From contig DASTMO010000075.1 of NCBI GenBank assembly GCA_035714115.1, positions 1 through 64,000 on the forward strand: a DNA stretch of 64,000 bases. The letters are read 5' to 3'. A model generated the notes under the pieces. It was not told the origin of the DNA, did not search any database, and saw only the letters and a program-made list of their open reading frames with translations. The stretch comes from CAMAVH01 sp035714115. Lineage in GTDB: Bacteria; Pseudomonadota; Alphaproteobacteria; SMXQ01. Below, piece after piece: positions 1 through 8,148 of this stretch. Within the stretch, counting starts at the first letter, position 1. Every line of letters begins with the position of its first letter. The position numbers and the translations under genes were made by a program.

Positions 1-111
1 GCTGTTGCCTGGATAGGTCTTCGACAGGTTGGCAAGCCGGATCGCGATCTTGTCCGGCATGGCGGAGACGCGCGGCGCGTCAGCCCCGGCGGCGCTTGAG
101 CGGACGGACAT
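1..111 (-). CDS. ABC transporter ATP-binding protein, N-terminus only
   Basis: The gene runs off the left edge; only its first 37 codons are present. The start ATG at 111 is preceded by AGGAG at a suitable distance. From the second methionine (codon 18) the protein reads IAIRLANLSKTYPGNS, which matches the first beta-strand and A-loop aromatic (the Tyr before Pro-Gly) of ABC ATPases. Walker A lies outside the window. It begins 39 bp after the bicupin stop on the same strand, so it is probably the next gene of the leftward catabolic operon, and permease and binding-protein genes may follow beyond the edge. The ABC assignment rests on a short stretch and is tentative; the existence of a coding start here is better supported. 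Confidence 0.6.
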   Translation of the reverse strand, partial: MSVRSSAAGADAPRVSAMPDKIAIRLANLSKTYPGNS

Positions 112-150
112 CCTGTTCTCCTGTGTCGCGAGACCGTTCACGAGGCCGGC

Positions 151-1320
151 CTATTTCGCCGCCGCGGCGCAAAGCGCGTCGGCGCTCTGGCCAGCGCCCT
201 TCTTGGGGCATTGTGGGTAGTACTCGCACATTTGGCATCGCGCGCCGGACGCCTCGACCCCTGCGACGAAGTCGCGGTGCACCTGCGGATCCTCGTCCTC
301 GAACTCGATCTGCGAGCCGCCGAGCTTGACGCTGGTATAGGTCGAGCCGTTCTCGCCCGAGTTTTTCATGACCGACTTGAAGCGCCAGTTGTTCCAGCGC
401 AGCGCGAGATAGCGCGCCGGCTCCGCACCGGAATTGAAGTGCTGATGAAACCACTGATCGGGCGGCACGACGACGCTGCCGGCCTTCCAATCGTAGCGCT
501 TGGGCTCCTCGCCCTCAGGCCACAAGGTCGAATAGCCCTTGCCGGACACGATGATCACATGGGCGCCGGGACCGTGCTTATGCGCCTTCTTGTACGTGCC
601 GACCGGAAACTCCGAGATATGCGCGCCCATGGTCTGACGCGCCAGGTCGAACTTCATGTTCGTGCTGCCCTTGCCGCGCTCGCTGTAGTCCGCGAGCTTC
701 AGGTTGTGCAGGTCCGGCACGAAATTCGTCGTCATGAAGAAACGGCCAAAGATCTCGTTGTCGCCGTCGAAGTAGCTGTCGCTCTCCGGATCGAGGCGGT
801 CCTTGAAGACGTAATCGGTGCCGAAGATGAAATCGGCACTGTGGAACAAGTTCATGATGAAGCAGCAATTCGTCACGGCGTAATAGCGCGCCGGCTCGAC
901 GCCGCTCGAGTTGAAATGCTGGTAGTAGGCGTTGATCGGAATGGCGAACAGGCTGCCCGGGCCCCATTCGAAGGTGTGCTTCTTGCCGCCCGGCTGCCAG
1001 ACCGTGGTCGCGCCGTGGCCTTGGGTCACATAGACCATCTCTTCGTACATGTGGCGGATCGGCTTGGACTTGCCCGCCGGCGGAATCTCGCAGACATAGG
1101 CATCGTTGGTGCCGCCCGTGCCCTCAAGGATGACGAAGCTGGCGTTGACCCCTTTGAGATCCCAGTAGCCGAGCTCCATCTTGTTGATGTCTTCGATGAA
1201 GAAACCGCGGAACACCGGGATCTTTTGGGCTTCCATCCAGTGCTTGTAGGTGTCGTAGCGCTCCGGGATGTACTTCGGATCCTTCGGATCGAGCTTGGAA
1301 AAATCCGGCTTGCCGACCAT
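151..1320 (-). CDS. Bicupin protein, putative aromatic-ring dioxygenase-like
   Basis: A 389-residue protein with two cupin barrels. The N-terminal barrel (about residues 80-160) carries HMYEEMVYV and a later QHFNSSG. The C-terminal barrel (about 240-325) carries HKHGPGAHVI and FHQHFNSG, which give a full set of His metal ligands. Such bicupins include gentisate-type ring-cleavage dioxygenases, but the substrate cannot be read from sequence. The tail has a cysteine cluster, CQMCEYYPQC, unusual for the family. The start is the ATG at 1320, behind GGAAGGAAG; an in-frame GTG lies 18 bp upstream. It follows the Rieske oxygenase by 25 bp and precedes an ABC ATPase gene, so it belongs to the same leftward operon and probably acts on the oxygenase or dehydrogenase product. 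Confidence 0.75.
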   Translation of the reverse strand: MVGKPDFSKLDPKDPKYIPERYDTYKHWMEAQKIPVFRGFFIEDINKMELGYWDLKGVNASFVILEGTGGTNDAYVCEIPPAGKSKPIRHMYEEMVYVTQGHGATTVWQPGGKKHTFEWGPGSLFAIPINAYYQHFNSSGVEPARYYAVTNCCFIMNLFHSADFIFGTDYVFKDRLDPESDSYFDGDNEIFGRFFMTTNFVPDLHNLKLADYSERGKGSTNMKFDLARQTMGAHISEFPVGTYKKAHKHGPGAHVIIVSGKGYSTLWPEGEEPKRYDWKAGSVVVPPDQWFHQHFNSGAEPARYLALRWNNWRFKSVMKNSGENGSTYTSVKLGGSQIEFEDEDPQVHRDFVAGVEASGARCQMCEYYPQCPKKGAGQSADALCAAAAK

Positions 1321-1345
1321 ATGCTGACTTCCTTCCACGCGCCGC

Positions 1346-2509
1346 TTACGCGGCCCCTTGATAGCTGCCGACGCCGATCCGTTCGTTGATCACGTCGATC
1401 TCGATGACAGGTTTCTGCTTGTCGGCCGGGGCACAGCCGAGAGGCATTTGCCCCTTGCGCACGGCCTCGATCTGATCGCGCAGCATGCGGCGATACATGA
1501 CGATGCCGCGATCGGACGCGCCGAGATGCTCCTTGGTGCGGTCGAACCGCGGGCCTTGCGTCTCCCAGGCCATCGAATCCTGCGCCAGCACCTTGTCGAG
1601 GAAATATTCGCCGCTCGCGCTCTTGTGGGCGAAATGCTCGAGCGGCACGTCGGCGTCGGCGCTGGTGCGCGCCTGCTCCGAAGGCTCGAAATAGACGACA
1701 TAGACCTGCGTATGCTCGTCATCGACCGGCATGCGGAATTGCAGGTTGTGGCGGATCTTCGGGTTGTCGGTCTTGGTGCGCAGCACGTGGCGCAGCGTGT
1801 TGGGGAACAGCAGCGGATGCTGGTCGACCGAGACGCTGCCGGGCTTTTTCTTGTTGGGCGTGGCGCGCCGTTTCATGATGCCGTGCTCGAAGGCAATGAA
1901 CTCGTGCTCTTCGCCATATTCCTCGAGCTGTGGCGCTAGATGCGCGGTCGCGCCGTGCAGCCAATAGAGATGCGCGGGATCGACGGAATTCTCCATCGCC
2001 TGCAGCCAGTTGCAGTCGAGCATCGTCTGTTTGACCACCCAGCGGCGGCCCTGCTCCCAAGCCAGCACGTCCCAGCGCGGCAAGGCGGGCGCCGGCAGCG
2101 GCCCGAGGTAGGCGAACAACATGCCGCCCAGCTTCTGCACCGGATAGGCGGCGATGGTCACTTCGTTCTTGTAATTGCTTTGCGGCGGCTCGGCCGGCTG
2201 CTCGAGGCAGCGGCCTGCCGCGCTGAACTTCCAGCCGTGATAGGGGCAGCGAATGCCTTCGGCATCGACATTGCCGAACGCCAGCGACGCCTTGCGGTGC
2301 GGACATTGCTCCTCGACCAAGCCGTAGCCGCCCTTGGGATCGCGATAAAGCACCAGGTTCTCGCCGAGCAGGCGCACGCGCAGGATGGGCTTTTCCGCGC
2401 TCACCTCGCTCGCCGCCGCCACCGGCTGCCAATAGCGGCGCAGCAATTCGCCGGCCGGCTCGCCGCGCCCGACCTTGGTCATCAGATCGTTCTCTTCACG
2501 CGTGATCAT
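1346..2509 (-). CDS. Rieske non-heme iron oxygenase, phthalate 4,5-dioxygenase-like alpha subunit
   Basis: A 387-residue ring-hydroxylating oxygenase or O-demethylase alpha subunit. The Rieske [2Fe-2S] ligands are C69, H71, C88 and H91 (CPH...CPYH). The mononuclear iron site is in NSVDPAHLYWLH (D177, H180, H185). Length and motifs resemble the phthalate 4,5-dioxygenase/vanillate demethylase group (OphA2, LigXa type). These enzymes need a separate reductase, and none is encoded in this window. It lies between a Gfo/Idh dehydrogenase and a bicupin in a tight leftward operon. A second, clearly paralogous Rieske gene sits at 5722-6915. The actual reaction, dihydroxylation or demethylation, is not decided by the sequence. 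Confidence 0.88.
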   Translation of the reverse strand: MITREENDLMTKVGRGEPAGELLRRYWQPVAAASEVSAEKPILRVRLLGENLVLYRDPKGGYGLVEEQCPHRKASLAFGNVDAEGIRCPYHGWKFSAAGRCLEQPAEPPQSNYKNEVTIAAYPVQKLGGMLFAYLGPLPAPALPRWDVLAWEQGRRWVVKQTMLDCNWLQAMENSVDPAHLYWLHGATAHLAPQLEEYGEEHEFIAFEHGIMKRRATPNKKKPGSVSVDQHPLLFPNTLRHVLRTKTDNPKIRHNLQFRMPVDDEHTQVYVVYFEPSEQARTSADADVPLEHFAHKSASGEYFLDKVLAQDSMAWETQGPRFDRTKEHLGASDRGIVMYRRMLRDQIEAVRKGQMPLGCAPADKQKPVIEIDVINERIGVGSYQGAA

Positions 2510-2541
2510 GGCTCACCTCTCGTGCTGACGATCGGCCCGCG

Positions 2542-3744
2542 TTACGGCGCGGGAATCTGAAATTGCATGTCGCGCGGACGGCCGTCGCGCGCGCTGTCCA
2601 TGATGGCGAGGCAGACTTCCAAGGTCGCCTTGCCCCAGCGGCCGTCCGGGAAGCCCGGTCGGTGCGCGGCGATAGCGTCGGACAGCTCGCGCAGTTCGGC
2701 GTCGCGGCCGCGGCCCGGCGGGCAGAGGATTTCCTCGCGTCCGGCTTCGCTGTAGACGAACAGGCCGTTCGGCGACTGGCGGATCGCGCCGCGCTCGCAG
2801 GCGACGAGCGTGAGGCCGAAGAACGGCTGGAAACGCTCTTCCTTGGCCGCTTCCTCCGGCTTCACCTTGCGCACTTCGGCGCCTTCGACCTTGCCTTTCG
2901 GATCGGCCGGACCGGTCAGGCGCGGCTTGCCGTTGGGGAAGCGGCGCGCGGCGTTCTGCTTGAAGCCGCTCTCGCCGACATCCCAGGTCAGTTCGGTGAC
3001 GTCGAAATAACCGTAGCCGTTGAAGGTCAGCGTCGCCACGGCGCCGTCGACGAATTCGAGCATGGCGCTGAAATGGCCGTAGGCGTCGAAATGCGGATCC
3101 GCCTTGCCGGCGACGCCGACCACGCGCTTGACCAGCCCGCCGCCCATGAAGCGGACGATGTCGACCATGTGCGGCCCCTGGCGATAGACGATGCCGCCGC
3201 CCTGGCGCGTGTCGAGCTCCGGCGCGAGACGCGGGCGCTGCAGCCAGTCGTTGAAGTTGCTCGATTGGATCTGCAGCACGCGGCCGAGGCGGCCGCTGCG
3301 CACCACGTCGCGCATCATGCGCATCGGCGCCTGGTAGATCTTGGAATGGCCCTGCAGCAGCAGAACGTTGTTGTCGGCCGCCGCCTGGATCATGCGGTCG
3401 CATTCCTCAAGCGTGACCGCCATCGGCTTTTCGCAGATCACATGCTTGCCGGCGCGCGCCGCCGCCACGGTATGCTCGGCATGGAGCGTGTTCGGGGTGG
3501 AAATCCAGATCGCGTCGATATCGTCGCGCGCGCAGAGCTCCTCGATGGTCGCCACCGCCGGACGGTCATGCTCGCGCGCGAAAGCGTCGCGCGCATCGGC
3601 GCGGTTGTCCGCGCCGGCGACCAGGGCATAGGCCGTGCTGTCCTTGAAGGCGGGCAGGATCTGCGAGGCGGCCACGCCGAGGCCGGCCACGCCGACGCGC
3701 AATTTCTTCGCCGCCGCACCGGGCGCCAGGGATGCCGCGTCCAT
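2542..3744 (-). CDS. Gfo/Idh/MocA-family oxidoreductase
   Basis: A 400-residue NAD(P)-dependent dehydrogenase. It has an N-terminal Rossmann motif GVAGLGVAAS near residue 20, then the family signature CEKPMAV with its catalytic-site lysine, and a C-terminal alpha/beta substrate domain. Phthalate 4,5-cis-dihydrodiol dehydrogenases (Pht4/OphB) belong to this family. With a phthalate-dioxygenase-like Rieske gene directly downstream (32 bp), oxidation of a cis-dihydrodiol is a reasonable role, although sugar or inositol oxidation is common in the family. The chosen start ATG at 3744 is 2 bp past the end of the upstream aldolase gene. The frame stays open further upstream, but that part lies inside the aldolase gene and is not coding. 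Confidence 0.85.
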   Translation of the reverse strand: MDAASLAPGAAAKKLRVGVAGLGVAASQILPAFKDSTAYALVAGADNRADARDAFAREHDRPAVATIEELCARDDIDAIWISTPNTLHAEHTVAAARAGKHVICEKPMAVTLEECDRMIQAAADNNVLLLQGHSKIYQAPMRMMRDVVRSGRLGRVLQIQSSNFNDWLQRPRLAPELDTRQGGGIVYRQGPHMVDIVRFMGGGLVKRVVGVAGKADPHFDAYGHFSAMLEFVDGAVATLTFNGYGYFDVTELTWDVGESGFKQNAARRFPNGKPRLTGPADPKGKVEGAEVRKVKPEEAAKEERFQPFFGLTLVACERGAIRQSPNGLFVYSEAGREEILCPPGRGRDAELRELSDAIAAHRPGFPDGRWGKATLEVCLAIMDSARDGRPRDMQFQIPAP

Positions 3745-3746
3745 GC

Positions 3747-4475
3747 TCACGCTCCCGCCAATTCGGCGTAGTAGCGCCAGACGGCGCTGAGATGCTTGTT
3801 CGGCGCGCCGCTTTTCGCCTTTTTGTTGCGGAAATGAGCGATATCCTCGTCGGAAATGCGGCGCGGCGAGCCGAGCAGAGCGGCGCGATAGTTCATCTCC
3901 GCCGCCTCGTTGAGACGGATCGCGTTCATCGTCGCTTCCTCGACGGACGCGCCGACCGTGGTGATGCCATGGCCGCGCATCAGGCAGACGCGCTTGCCAT
4001 CCATCGCCTTGACAAGATCGCGGCCCAGTTCGTCGTTGGTGATGGTGATGCTGCGCTCGTAGGTCGGGATGCCGTCGAGGATCATGTCGACGCTGCTCGG
4101 ATCGTAAGCCCCGTAGATCGGCTCGATCGGCTTGTCGCAGATCGTGAACAGCACCACCGTCATCGGGTGGATATGGGTGACGCAACGCACCTCTGGCCGC
4201 GCTTTGTAAAGCGCGGTGTGGATGAAGACTTCCTGCGGCGCTTCCAGCCCGTCCGAGCCGTCGAGCTTCTTGCCGTCGAAATCGACGGCGATGATCTCTT
4301 CGGCCGTGGTGTAGCGCACCCCGCGCTCGTCGCGGCCGCGCGCGCGGATCAGCACCCGCTTGCCGTCGGGCGATAGCGCGCTGACATGCCCGGTGGCCGC
4401 CTTGGTCAGGCCTAACCCACCGAGAATCCTGCATGATTTCGCGACGAGCTCGCGCGTCTCATGATCTGCAGCCAT
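3747..4475 (-). CDS. Class II aldolase/adducin-family protein, putative decarboxylase or aldolase
   Basis: A 242-residue member of the zinc-dependent class II aldolase/adducin family. The metal-site histidines are visible in HIHP (H101, H103) and in the later RGHGITT, with E82 as candidate catalytic glutamate. The family includes L-fuculose-phosphate aldolase and 3,4-dihydroxyphthalate decarboxylase. Beside a phthalate-dioxygenase-like Rieske gene and a dihydrodiol-dehydrogenase-like gene, a decarboxylase role on an aromatic acid is the favoured inference. It is the first gene of the leftward operon. Its promoter should lie in 4476-4661, shared with the divergent LysR gene. Confidence 0.82.
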   Translation of the reverse strand: MAADHETRELVAKSCRILGGLGLTKAATGHVSALSPDGKRVLIRARGRDERGVRYTTAEEIIAVDFDGKKLDGSDGLEAPQEVFIHTALYKARPEVRCVTHIHPMTVVLFTICDKPIEPIYGAYDPSSVDMILDGIPTYERSITITNDELGRDLVKAMDGKRVCLMRGHGITTVGASVEEATMNAIRLNEAAEMNYRAALLGSPRRISDEDIAHFRNKKAKSGAPNKHLSAVWRYYAELAGA

Positions 4476-4517
4476 GGCTGCTATGCCTCCCCAGACGCGG
4501 CCGCGCTTGTTCGCTCG

Positions 4518-4567
4518 GTCCGCTTTGTCGGCTTTTAAGCGCCGACTTGCTGCCAGTCTAAGCGGAC
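4518..4567. promoter_or_regulatory. Nested inverted repeats in the divergent aldolase/LysR promoter region
   Basis: GTCCGCTT (4518-4525) pairs with AAGCGGAC (4560-4567). Inside it, GTCGGC (4527-4532) pairs with GCCGAC (4541-4546) across an 8-bp centre. The site lies between two divergent transcription units, where LysR-type regulators usually bind. It is a candidate operator only; the nested pairs could also form a hairpin in the leader RNA. Confidence 0.35.
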
Positions 4568-4661
4568 AAAAATGGAATTGATAACCATCGTTCTGCTGAA
4601 GACAGCTTTTACAAAGCGATGGGAAGCCGACGGTGGTGGGGCTATATTTGCAAAAAAGATA

Positions 4662-5621
4662 ATGACATCAGGGAGGCGCGGCTTTCGCAGCTGCGATGGC
4701 ATCATCTTGTATAATTTGAACGATCTGGCGATTTTCGTGAAAGTCGTCGAATGCGGCGGCTTCACCGCTGCGGCTTCGCATCTGCAAATTTCTCCCGCCC
4801 TGGCCAGCCGCAGGATCAGCGAGCTCGAACACGACATCGGCGCGCAGTTGATCAACCGCTCGACGCGCCATCTCGTGCTGACCGAAGCCGGCGAAGGCTT
4901 TTACAAGGAATGCGTCCACGCCTTGTCGGTGATCGACGAGGCACGCCGCGCCGCCGTCTCATTGGTCGACGAGCCGCGCGGCACCTTACGCCTGCATTCC
5001 GCCGTCGGCGTCGGCCACGGCCTGGTCACCGAAGCCGTGACGCTGTTCAAGCAGCGCCATCCGCAAGTTTTGGTCGATCTGCACATCAGCACCGAACGCG
5101 TCAATTCGCTGCAACGCGGCTACGACCTGATCATCCGCACGGCGGAGCTCGACGAATCGGGCCTGGAATGCTGCCAATTCGGCATGGTGCGGCGCATGAT
5201 CGTCGCCTCGCCGGCCTATCTGGCGCGTCACGGCGCGCCTGAGACGCCGGCAGATCTGTCGCGCTTCGATTGCCTGGTGCTGTATGGCCGGCGCCCGCCC
5301 AACGAATGGAAATTCATCGGCCCCAAAGACGTTTACAGCGTCAAGATCAACGGCACGTTCCGCAGCACCAGCGCGCTTGCTGTCTATATGGCGGCGCTCA
5401 ACGGCTTGGGCATCGCCCGCATTCCCGAATATGTGATGTACGGACGTTCGGATGCGGATCAGTTGCGCTTGCTGTTCGACGACTGCCTGATGCCGGAACG
5501 CACCTTGAAAGCCTACTATCCGCGCACGCGCCATTTGCCCGCCAAGGTCAAAGCCTTCCTCGACTGCCTGCGCGAGATCGACACGACCGCGAAATCGGTC
5601 GTCGTCCCAAGTCATGCCTGA
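4662..5621 (+). CDS. LysR-family transcriptional regulator
   Basis: An N-terminal winged helix-turn-helix begins at LNDLAIFVKVVECGG and includes ASRRISELEHDIGAQLINR. A C-terminal periplasmic-binding-like effector domain follows. The protein is of normal LysR length, about 300 residues. The start is uncertain: the frame is open from an ATG at 4572, an ATG at 4662 is annotated here, and TTG codons at 4707 and 4716 would fit the usual LysR N-terminus best. It is divergent from the aldolase/Gfo/Rieske/cupin operon and 100 bp upstream of a second Rieske gene in the same direction, so it most likely controls both in response to an aromatic effector. Confidence 0.85.
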   Translation: MTSGRRGFRSCDGIILYNLNDLAIFVKVVECGGFTAAASHLQISPALASRRISELEHDIGAQLINRSTRHLVLTEAGEGFYKECVHALSVIDEARRAAVSLVDEPRGTLRLHSAVGVGHGLVTEAVTLFKQRHPQVLVDLHISTERVNSLQRGYDLIIRTAELDESGLECCQFGMVRRMIVASPAYLARHGAPETPADLSRFDCLVLYGRRPPNEWKFIGPKDVYSVKINGTFRSTSALAVYMAALNGLGIARIPEYVMYGRSDADQLRLLFDDCLMPERTLKAYYPRTRHLPAKVKAFLDCLREIDTTAKSVVVPSHA

Positions 5622-5721
5622 ATGACCAAGCCGCAGTTGCCAAACGGCGCGCTGCGGATGTAATGAATCCTCATAACAGGACGCGCCGCATCGACGACGC
5701 GCCGCAGGGAGCGAGGACGTC

Positions 5722-6915
5722 ATGGTCAGCCAAAGCGAAAACGATATGCTCACCCGCGTCGGTCCGGACACGCCGGCCGGCGAATTGCTGCGACGCTATT
5801 GGCACCCGATCGCCATCGCCGCGGAGCTGACCGAAGAGAAGCCGATTAAGGCGGTGCAGATTCTCGGCGAGCGCCTCGTCGTTTTTCGCATGCCGCCGGC
5901 GCCCGGCAAAATGCAGCCGAGCTACGGCCTCGTCGCCGAGCAATGCCCCCATCGCCTCGCCTCTCTCGCTTATGGCCGCGTCGATTGCGAAGGCATCCGC
6001 TGCCCCTATCACGGCTGGAAGTTCGATCCTGCCGGCCGTTGCCTCGAACAGCCTGCCGAGCCGCGCGACAGCAAATACAAGGACGAGATCCATCAACCGG
6101 CCTATCTGGTCGAGAAGTTCGCCGGTCTGCTGTTCGCCTATATGGGGCCCCAGCCGGCCCCGCTGCTGCCGCATTGGGACGTGCTGGCGCGCGCCGACGG
6201 TCGGCGCTGGATCGTCGAGGAGTCGGTGATCGACTGCAACTGGCTGCAGGCGATGGAGAACTCCGTCGATCCCGCGCATCTGTTCTGGCTGCACAACACC
6301 ACTGGCCATCTCGGCGGCCACATGAAGCAGTATGAAGAGCAGCGCGAATTCATCCGCTTCGAATACGGCATCATGAAGCGGCGGACCACGCCCGGCAAAA
6401 CCCCCGCGGACCCGCCGATGGTCGACGAGCATCCGCTGGTCTTCCCGACGATCCTGCGCCACGTCGCACGCGACCCGAAGGACGGGCCGAACGGCGAGAA
6501 GCGTTTCCGCCACAACCTGCAGATCCGCGTGCCGATCGACGACGAGCACATCAAGGTCTATCGCGTGAATTTCGTGCCGTCGGGCGAGCACAGATCGCCG
6601 CCCGACCAGGATCCGCCGCATGAATACCGCCCTTTGAAGGATGAGGACGGCAATTACTTCATGGATATCGTTTCGGCGCAGGATTCGATGGCCTGGGAAA
6701 CCCAAGGCGCGATCGCCGACCGCAGTCAGGAAAAGCTCGGCGTGTCCGATGTCGGCATCGTCATGTTCCGCAAGCTGCTCAAGGAACAGATCGACATCGT
6801 GCGCAAGGGCGGCGATCCGATGGGCATCGTGCGCGATGCCGGCAAGAACGACGTGATCGTCATTCCCGTCATCAACGATCGCATGGGGCTGACACGCGAC
6901 GCGATCGGGCGCTAA
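5722..6915 (+). CDS. Second Rieske oxygenase, phthalate 4,5-dioxygenase-like alpha subunit
   Basis: A 397-residue paralogue of the Rieske enzyme at 1346-2509. Both share the N-terminal motif GELLRRYW, the Rieske ligands (here C75, H77, C94, H97) and the iron-site segment NSVDPAHLFWLH. It differs by a short insertion after FRMPPAP and by a distinct middle region, so the two probably have different substrates rather than being redundant. The start ATG follows GGAGCGAGGA. It lies downstream of the LysR gene and converges on the acyl-CoA dehydrogenase gene 20 bp away. No ferredoxin or reductase gene is adjacent, so electrons must come from a reductase encoded elsewhere. Confidence 0.88.
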   Translation: MVSQSENDMLTRVGPDTPAGELLRRYWHPIAIAAELTEEKPIKAVQILGERLVVFRMPPAPGKMQPSYGLVAEQCPHRLASLAYGRVDCEGIRCPYHGWKFDPAGRCLEQPAEPRDSKYKDEIHQPAYLVEKFAGLLFAYMGPQPAPLLPHWDVLARADGRRWIVEESVIDCNWLQAMENSVDPAHLFWLHNTTGHLGGHMKQYEEQREFIRFEYGIMKRRTTPGKTPADPPMVDEHPLVFPTILRHVARDPKDGPNGEKRFRHNLQIRVPIDDEHIKVYRVNFVPSGEHRSPPDQDPPHEYRPLKDEDGNYFMDIVSAQDSMAWETQGAIADRSQEKLGVSDVGIVMFRKLLKEQIDIVRKGGDPMGIVRDAGKNDVIVIPVINDRMGLTRDAIGR

Positions 6916-6935
6916 AGGCCGCCGGCCTGCGCCGG

Positions 6936-8087
6936 TCAGTAGATGCTGAAGATGTGCCGCGCCGTGGCCATTTTCATAACCTCGGTCACGCCTTCGGTGA
7001 TGCAGAAGCCGCGCTGCTGGCGCCAGAACTTCTCGATCGGCAATTCCGTGGTCAAGCCGATGCCGCCATGGATCTGCATGCAGCGATCGACGACGCGAAA
7101 CGCCATCTCGTCGACGAAGCCTTTCATCACGTAAAGATCAACGCGCACATCCTCGCCCGCGTCCATCTTGCTCGCGGCTTCATAGATCATCAGCCGCGCC
7201 GCCTTCATGTCGGTGTAGCAATCGACCAAGGTGAACTGGATCGCCTGGCGCTCGGACAGCGGCTTGCCGAAAGTGACGCGCTGCTTGGCGTAGCTCACCG
7301 CCATCTCCATGCAGCGCTCGGCGACGCCGAGCGAGCGGGCGCAATGCAGGATGCGGCCGGCACCGAGGAATTTCTGGCCGAGCTTGAAGCCCTGGCCTTC
7401 GCCGCCGACTAGATGGCTCGCCGGCACGCGCACGTTATCGAACAAAATCTCGCAGGGGCGGTCGCCCATCATCGTCTCGTGGCGCGCGGTGATCTTCACG
7501 CCCGGCGTATCCATGTCGACGATGAAGCAGGAGATGCCGCCATGCGAGCCTTTGGCCCGGTCGGTCGCCGCCATGACCTGGGCGAAGTCGGCATATTCGG
7601 CGCGCGTGATGAAGCGCTTGGTACCGTTGATGACGTAATGATCGCCGTCGCGCACGGCCGTGGTGCGCATCGAGCCGGGATCGGAGCCTGCGTCCGGCTC
7701 GGTCTGCGCGAAGCAGCCGTGCCGTTCGCCGCGCAGGGTCGGATAGAGATATTTCTCGCGCATCTCGCCTTCGAGGGCGAAGAGGATGGCGCGCACCGTC
7801 GGGCCGGTGATGCCTTCGCCGCGCGACGGCAGCGCGATGGAGCGCGCCAGCTCCGAATAGACGATGACGCGCGGCAAGATGCCCATGCCCTGCCCGCCAT
7901 ATTCCTCCGGCAGGTCGATCATCCAGATGCCGAGATCCTTGGCGCGCTGCTGGAATTTGGCGCGCCATTCGGGCTTCAGCACATTGCCTGCGCAGGTTTC
8001 GCGCTCGACGGGAATCATCTCCTGATCGACGAAGCGCCGCACGCTCGCCTGCAGGATCCTCAGCTCCTCGGGAAGGGAGAAATCCAC
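6936..8087 (-). CDS. Acyl-CoA dehydrogenase
   Basis: A 383-residue FAD-dependent acyl-CoA dehydrogenase of standard length. Visible segments are the N-terminal helical domain, the FAD-binding stretch FAQTEPDAGSDPGSMRTTA, the middle beta-domain with NGTKRFITRA, and the C-terminal helical domain with QIHGGIGLTTE and the catalytic-base region ITEGVTEV. The start is the GTG at 8087 with AGAAGGA upstream; the frame is open further but overlaps non-coding sequence and the crotonase gene. It is the last gene of the leftward operon after an acyl-CoA synthetase and a crotonase, and probably oxidises an acyl-CoA with a short or aryl-substituted side chain. It needs electron-transfer flavoprotein, not encoded here. 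Confidence 0.9.
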   Translation of the reverse strand: MDFSLPEELRILQASVRRFVDQEMIPVERETCAGNVLKPEWRAKFQQRAKDLGIWMIDLPEEYGGQGMGILPRVIVYSELARSIALPSRGEGITGPTVRAILFALEGEMREKYLYPTLRGERHGCFAQTEPDAGSDPGSMRTTAVRDGDHYVINGTKRFITRAEYADFAQVMAATDRAKGSHGGISCFIVDMDTPGVKITARHETMMGDRPCEILFDNVRVPASHLVGGEGQGFKLGQKFLGAGRILHCARSLGVAERCMEMAVSYAKQRVTFGKPLSERQAIQFTLVDCYTDMKAARLMIYEAASKMDAGEDVRVDLYVMKGFVDEMAFRVVDRCMQIHGGIGLTTELPIEKFWRQQRGFCITEGVTEVMKMATARHIFSIY

Positions 8088-8148
8088 CGCCGCATCCTTC
8101 TGCAAGAGGCGCGGCGCGGCGAAGCGCCGCGCCGCAGCGTCACTCTTC

